Positions 14,713 to 18,427 of a DNA stretch of 18,427 nucleotides are shown in pieces. Origin of the DNA: Bacteroidales bacterium UBA5342 (lineage in GTDB: Bacteria > Bacteroidota > Bacteroidia > Bacteroidales > UBA5342); the NCBI GenBank assembly GCA_002408065.1, contig DHQI01000004.1, forward strand, positions 1 through 18,427, written 5' to 3'. How positions within the stretch are numbered: position 1 is the stretch's first letter; each line of letters starts with the position of its first letter. The translations under genes and the position numbers were made by a program. Under the pieces are notes generated by a model. It was not told the origin of the DNA. It made no database searches and saw nothing but the letters and a program-made list of their open reading frames with translations.

Positions 14713-15903
14713 TTATAAATCTCTGGTAAGGCGACGTGCCATTCCTCCAAAACCAATAGTTATATTGTGAAAACCACCATTGCGCATAGCATATTTATTG
14801 TCAAATTGTGGTAGATGATAACTGTAGCGTAAACGTATAAAGCCATAGTTGGAATCGGTCATATAGCGCGGACTTTTTTTTGCACCAAACTTAAGGTTGA
14901 AATTAAGCCCCAGTGTATATGTAGCGGTGAAGTCGAGTTCTATGTTTTCCAGTTCGGGAGTTTCTTTCATTGAGTTTTTCGGTGGCGTAACGTTCATCGC
15001 ACTTATGCCCAAAAATGGAGATAGTTTAAATGTGTTGTTGTCTATTGTTGCATAGCCCAATGAGGCCTCAGGATTAAGGACATAAAGATTAGAGCCTTGG
15101 GCGTAAGATTCGCTGGGGTTGTAGGACAGTTTTTGTGCCGCACTGGAGAGCCCTATGTAATTTCTTAGGTAAAGCTCCACCTTGTTGTAGCAGATGTCGA
15201 AAGCAAGGCCAATAGGTACCGGATTATTGTAATACTCCGACAATTGATCAGTGAAAATACCATAACCACTAAAGAACTCAAAAGCAAAGCCCCAGATCGA
15301 AGGCTGGTATTTGAGTCGTACATATTGTTTGGTGTAATTTTTATATCTACTCTCCGGATGTTTTTCAATAAAAACGTCTGCTTCAGTATTCAGGCTGTCT
15401 TGTAAATATGGATTACTGTAAAGGTCCGCAATTATATTTTTGAAGCTTAAAACCAGAAAAGACTTGTCCTCACTGTTCAGATCCGATTGATTAATCTGAG
15501 CAATAAGGTGATCCGATGACGCTCTTGATTTTTCTATGAGTTTGTAATAGAGTGAGTCAGGTTCCGGACGTGTTTTGTCTGAATAGTTGCTGGCTTGCGT
15601 TTTGTCGTAAGCTTCCAGTCGTTTACATAAATCTTGATAGTCCTGCACCCAGTATTGTATCAGCCATTGCTCGGCAGGGTAAAGAGCGAAAAAGTCATCA
15701 TCTTCCTGAGCTATAAGATAGGCGTCTATCTCTTTTACCTTAGCCCAATCACCGTCTGTAAATTTATCCATAAGCAAGCCGCGCCCTTTAGAAATAAGCA
15801 GAGACTTGCTAACATCAAATTCCAAAATTTCAGCTTCAATATTTTCCTGTGCCAGCAAGGGCAGAGAAGATAAAAGTGACAATAAGAGGATAAACTTTTT
15901 CAT
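14713..15903 (-). CDS. Secreted protein with helical N-terminal part and C-terminal barrel, unknown function
   Basis: 396 aa, family not recognised. The signal peptide is about 1-19 (MKKFILLLSLLSSLPLLAQ). Residues about 20-195 are polar and predicted mostly helical, with Tyr-, Asp- and Leu-rich segments such as LYPAEQWLIQYWVQDYQDL. From about 200 to the end the sequence turns into amphipathic beta-strands (WGFAFEFFSGYGIF, YGFIRLRYSYHLP, FHNITIGFGGMARRL), like a small 8-10-strand outer-membrane barrel. This suggests a periplasmic domain attached to a barrel. It is convergent with the fibre operon across a strong terminator and follows the nuoF-like gene by 118 nt. Nothing in the sequence links it to either. 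Confidence 0.75.
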   Translation of the reverse strand: MKKFILLLSLLSSLPLLAQENIEAEILEFDVSKSLLISKGRGLLMDKFTDGDWAKVKEIDAYLIAQEDDDFFALYPAEQWLIQYWVQDYQDLCKRLEAYDKTQASNYSDKTRPEPDSLYYKLIEKSRASSDHLIAQINQSDLNSEDKSFLVLSFKNIIADLYSNPYLQDSLNTEADVFIEKHPESRYKNYTKQYVRLKYQPSIWGFAFEFFSGYGIFTDQLSEYYNNPVPIGLAFDICYNKVELYLRNYIGLSSAAQKLSYNPSESYAQGSNLYVLNPEASLGYATIDNNTFKLSPFLGISAMNVTPPKNSMKETPELENIELDFTATYTLGLNFNLKFGAKKSPRYMTDSNYGFIRLRYSYHLPQFDNKYAMRNGGFHNITIGFGGMARRLTRDL

Positions 15904-16004
15904 AATACCGCTTTTTTGCTGTTGAATATCGACTGTAAGATCTTTGGTCGTAAGCTGTAAGTTGTTGGCTTTGGGCCTTTAGACCGGATTCTCAGTATTC
16001 GTTT

Positions 16005-16028
16005 TAACCTCAACTAAAGCCTCAATCT
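16005..16028. repeat. Degraded 6-bp repeat at the nuoF stop codon
   Basis: TAACCT, CAACTA, AAGCCT, CAATCT lie in hexamer register and match the YAACCT array at the tag stop (5451-5498). The nuoF stop (minus strand, 16022-16024) falls inside it, as the tag stop falls inside the other array. Similarity is partial and short, so common origin is probable but not proved. Confidence 0.5.
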
Positions 16029-17797
16029 CTAAGAATAGCGTCGAACTTACAAGCTGTGTAACAAGCACCACATTGGATACAAGCCTCCTGATCAACAAAA
16101 TGAGGGCCTTTTCGTTCACCACTGATGGCATTTGTAGGACATTTACGTGCACAGGCCGTACAGCCAATGCATTTTTCTTCATCCACGGTATAGGTGATAA
16201 GTGGTTTACAGACTTTAGCAGGGCACTTTTTATCATAAATGTGTGCTTCGTATTCGTGACGGAAGTAGCGTAGTGTAGCCAATACCGGGTTGGGAGCTGT
16301 TTGTCCCAGTCCACATAGCGAGCTGTCCTTAATTTGAGCCGCCAGTTCTTCCAGTTTTTCAATATCGCCATCCACACCTTCGCCATTAGTGATGCGCTCT
16401 AATATTTCCAGCATACGTTTGGTACCGATGCGGCAAAAAGTACATTTACCACACGATTCATTTTGTGTAAACTGCAAAAAGTATTTAGCTACGTCCACCA
16501 TACACGATGTTTCGTCCATAATGACCATACCGCCCGATCCCATGATGGCTCCGGTAGCCATTAGTGAATCATAGTCTACAATGGTATCGCCCAAGGAGGC
16601 AGGAATACAACCACCTGATGGACCTCCTAGCTGTACAGCCTTAAACTCTTTATCATCCAATATGCCACCACCAAGTTCGAAGATGATATCGTTGAGGGTG
16701 ACGCCCATAGGGACTTCTACCAAGCCCGAATTTTTGATTTTGCCAGCCAAGGCAAAAACTTTAGTTCCTTTACTTTTTTCTGTGCCGTTTTCGGCATATT
16801 TAGCACCGCCGTTATTGATAATCCATGCGATGGAAGCAAAGGTCTCTACGTTGTTGATGTTGGATGGTTCCTGCCATAAACCCGATTCTGCGGGGAAAGG
16901 CGGGCGTTTGCGTGGCATGCCGCGCTGGCCTTCGATGGAAGCCATCAGGGCGGTTTCTTCGCCACAAACGAAAGCTCCGGCTCCTTCTTTCAGTACCATA
17001 TCAAAGTTGAAACCTTTGATGCCTAAAATATTCTTGCCCAGATAGCCTTTTTCCCGGGCTTGTGCCAAAGCAGTATTTAGTCGTTTTATGGCCAGAGGAT
17101 ATTCCGCACGGCAATAGATGTAGCCCTGGTTAGCTCCTATAGCATAGGCAGCAATGATCATTCCCTCGATAACCGAATGGGGATCACCTTCGAGTACCGA
17201 ACGGTCCATAAAAGCGCCCGGATCACCCTCGTCAGCATTACAGATGAGGTATTTGGTATCCGATTTATAGCTAGCTGCAAATTTCCATTTCATCCCTGTG
17301 GGAAAACCACCGCCGCCACGCCCACGCAATCCGGCGTCTAATACTTCTTGTATCACTTGTTCGGAGCTGATGCTTTCGTTAGCAATCTTTTGGATAGCTT
17401 TATATCCTTGGCGAGCTTCGTAGTCTTCCAGTTTCTCCGGATCTATCAGACCGCAGTTGCGTAATACAATACGTTCTTGTCCGGCAAAAAAGCTGTCGCC
17501 TTTAGTTTCTGTAACATCCGATTTTACCAAACGATCGAGTAGGGGAGCCTTTTTGGCAATGTGTTGTTCCAGAATCTCCTGTGCCGACTTTTCGTCTACA
17601 TTACCGTAAAGGTAAGCGCCGCTATCGTCTTTTATTTCTACTAAAGGTTCATTGAAGCACATACCGATACAGGAGGTTTTTTCCAAGCTAATGTCGCCGG
17701 GATGATTTCCTAACCAGTTTTCGATGCTTTGGTATGTCTTATTGGCTCCGGCAGCTATACCGCAACTGCCAAGTCCTACTGTTATTGTTGTTTTCAT
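16022..17797 (-). CDS. nuoF: NuoF/HydB/HndC-like NAD(P)H-binding flavoprotein subunit
   Basis: 591 aa, longer than complex I NuoF (about 440) because of extra domains at both ends, as in HydB/HndC subunits of NAD(P)-linked [FeFe]-hydrogenases and related complexes. Domains: thioredoxin-like ferredoxin (about 1-90, Cys12, Cys43, Cys47); FMN site GRGGGGFPTG (159-168); NADH-binding CNADEGDPGAFMDR (186-199); GAGAFVCGEETAL (272-284); 4Fe-4S ligands Cys449, Cys452, Cys455 and Cys495; and a C-terminal 2x[4Fe-4S] ferredoxin with CIGCTACARKC (543-553) and CIQCGACYTAC (573-583). The N-terminal domain shows three Cys rather than four. ATG 17797 is chosen; an upstream ATG at 17836 adds residues encoded by a repeat-like spacer. 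NuoE lies 58 nt upstream. No hydrogenase catalytic subunit follows. Confidence 0.93.
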   Translation of the reverse strand: MKTTITVGLGSCGIAAGANKTYQSIENWLGNHPGDISLEKTSCIGMCFNEPLVEIKDDSGAYLYGNVDEKSAQEILEQHIAKKAPLLDRLVKSDVTETKGDSFFAGQERIVLRNCGLIDPEKLEDYEARQGYKAIQKIANESISSEQVIQEVLDAGLRGRGGGGFPTGMKWKFAASYKSDTKYLICNADEGDPGAFMDRSVLEGDPHSVIEGMIIAAYAIGANQGYIYCRAEYPLAIKRLNTALAQAREKGYLGKNILGIKGFNFDMVLKEGAGAFVCGEETALMASIEGQRGMPRKRPPFPAESGLWQEPSNINNVETFASIAWIINNGGAKYAENGTEKSKGTKVFALAGKIKNSGLVEVPMGVTLNDIIFELGGGILDDKEFKAVQLGGPSGGCIPASLGDTIVDYDSLMATGAIMGSGGMVIMDETSCMVDVAKYFLQFTQNESCGKCTFCRIGTKRMLEILERITNGEGVDGDIEKLEELAAQIKDSSLCGLGQTAPNPVLATLRYFRHEYEAHIYDKKCPAKVCKPLITYTVDEEKCIGCTACARKCPTNAISGERKGPHFVDQEACIQCGACYTACKFDAILRD

Positions 17798-17855
17798 AGT
17801 AATAATGTGTGAATGATTCAATGCGCGAATTGACACAAGTGCCGACTGCTACTGC

Positions 17856-18371
17856 CTATTCTTCCACTTTTCTAATATCTTTAATAATGCGCACTGCTTT
17901 AGTACCATTCAGTTTTCCATAGGTTTCTTCGCCTATCATCATTACGGGAGCCAGGGAGCAGCATCCCAGACAGGCAACGGCTTCGAGCGTGAACATTCCA
18001 TCGTCGGTTGTTTCGCCATCTTCTATATTAAGCTCTTCTTTCAGAGCCTCGGTCAAGGCGCTGGCATTTTGTACGTGACATGCCGTTCCGTGACATACTT
18101 TTATGATGTGTTTGCCGGCTTTGGTCAGGCGAAATTGAGAATAAAAAGTCGCTACACCATAGAGTTCACTTACCGGATAATCCGTATGCTCAGAGAGGTA
18201 TTTAAAAGCTTCTTGGGAAATGTAACCCAAAGTATCCTGAGTGCCTTGAAGCAAGGGAATGAGGCTGCCTTTTTTATCTTTGTACTTGTCTATGATGGGA
18301 TCCAGAACTGAAAGGTCTTCTTCCGGTGCCAAGGTCATGGTGTTTGTTTGTGGTATGCGTTGTATTCTCAT
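17856..18371 (-). CDS. nuoE: NuoE/HydC/HndA-like [2Fe-2S] subunit
   Basis: 171 aa, the usual length. Thioredoxin-like [2Fe-2S] ferredoxin of the 24-kDa complex I / HydC family; it passes electrons between the FMN subunit and its partners. Seen: helical N-terminal part (LIPLLQGTQDTLGYIS at about 38-52, LYGVATFYSQF at 70-80) and cluster ligands Cys93, Cys98, Cys134 and Cys138 in CHGTACHV and CLGCCSLAP. These fit the canonical C-x4-C and C-x3-C spacing. Start ATG 18371 is used; ATG 18338 (residue 12) is a possible alternative. The start codon is only 2 nt from an 8-bp repeat array that fills the visible upstream leader. First gene of the pair with nuoF. Confidence 0.93.
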   Translation of the reverse strand: MRIQRIPQTNTMTLAPEEDLSVLDPIIDKYKDKKGSLIPLLQGTQDTLGYISQEAFKYLSEHTDYPVSELYGVATFYSQFRLTKAGKHIIKVCHGTACHVQNASALTEALKEELNIEDGETTDDGMFTLEAVACLGCCSLAPVMMIGEETYGKLNGTKAVRIIKDIRKVEE

Positions 18372-18373
18372 TT

Positions 18374-18427
18374 CTCAATGGTTTAATGGTTCAATGATTC
18401 AATGGTTCAATGGTTCAATGATTCAAT
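18374..18427. repeat. 8-bp tandem repeat TTCAATGR, right end
   Basis: Nearly seven units: CTCAATGG, TTTAATGG, TTCAATGA, TTCAATGG, TTCAATGG, TTCAATGA and TTCAAT, running off the end of the window. Same unit and orientation as 1-31. It lies directly upstream of the nuoE start (minus strand, ATG 18369-18371), so it would be transcribed in the nuoE leader or carry its promoter. Confidence 0.9.

Noticed and set aside
16581..17045. 154-aa plus-strand ORF opposite nuoF
   Set aside because: Antisense shadow of the FMN and NADH-binding region; Pro/Ser-rich composition is typical of a reverse frame.

Overview
The window looks like chromosomal DNA of an anaerobic or facultative Bacteroidota, probably of the Marinilabiliales type. 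The clues are DUF5606 and DUF4268 family proteins, secreted proteins whose signal peptides end in AQ, several TAnnTTTG (-7) promoter boxes, weak Shine-Dalgarno sequences and moderate G+C. The order-level placement is inference. No rRNA, tRNA, CRISPR, phage or insertion sequence was seen.

Layout. 1-2326: a threonylcarbamoyl-AMP synthase and a polyprenyl-phosphate sugar phosphotransferase. 2447-4741: an orphan HigA-like regulator, three unrecognised ORFs, and the ribosome-rescue hydrolase ArfB, the last two ORFs and arfB joined by TAAATG stop-start junctions. 4853-6717: a DUF5606 protein, 3-methyladenine DNA glycosylase I and a DUF4268 protein, separated by two tandem-repeat tracts. 6826-8980 (minus): an operon of ABC permease, ABC ATPase and a DUF481-like outer-membrane protein, with no binding protein. 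9407-14631 (plus): two paralogous secreted subunits, a 990-residue outer-membrane barrel protein and a PapD-like periplasmic protein, closed by a strong terminator. 14713-15903 (minus): a secreted two-part outer-membrane protein of unknown function. 16022-18371 (minus): NuoF/HydB-like and NuoE/HydC-like flavoprotein and ferredoxin subunits of an NAD(P)-linked hydrogenase or related complex, with no catalytic hydrogenase subunit in the window.

The most interesting locus is 9407-14631. Its parts look like a chaperone-usher surface-fibre system: subunit, subunit, usher-like barrel with C-terminal beta-sandwich domains, and chaperone. None of the proteins is a textbook FimD/PapC or FimA member. 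A perfect 13-bp hairpin between the two subunit genes could make the first subunit the abundant product. The system assignment rests on gene order, motifs and paralogy, not on a database match.

A second theme is tandem repeats. There is an 8-bp TTCAATGR array at both window ends, a 16-bp array of eight units upstream of the divergent tag and DUF4268 genes, and a 6-bp YAACCT array that contains the tag stop codon. A degraded copy of the 6-bp array contains the nuoF stop codon. All are intergenic or touch gene ends, and none is explained by the genes.
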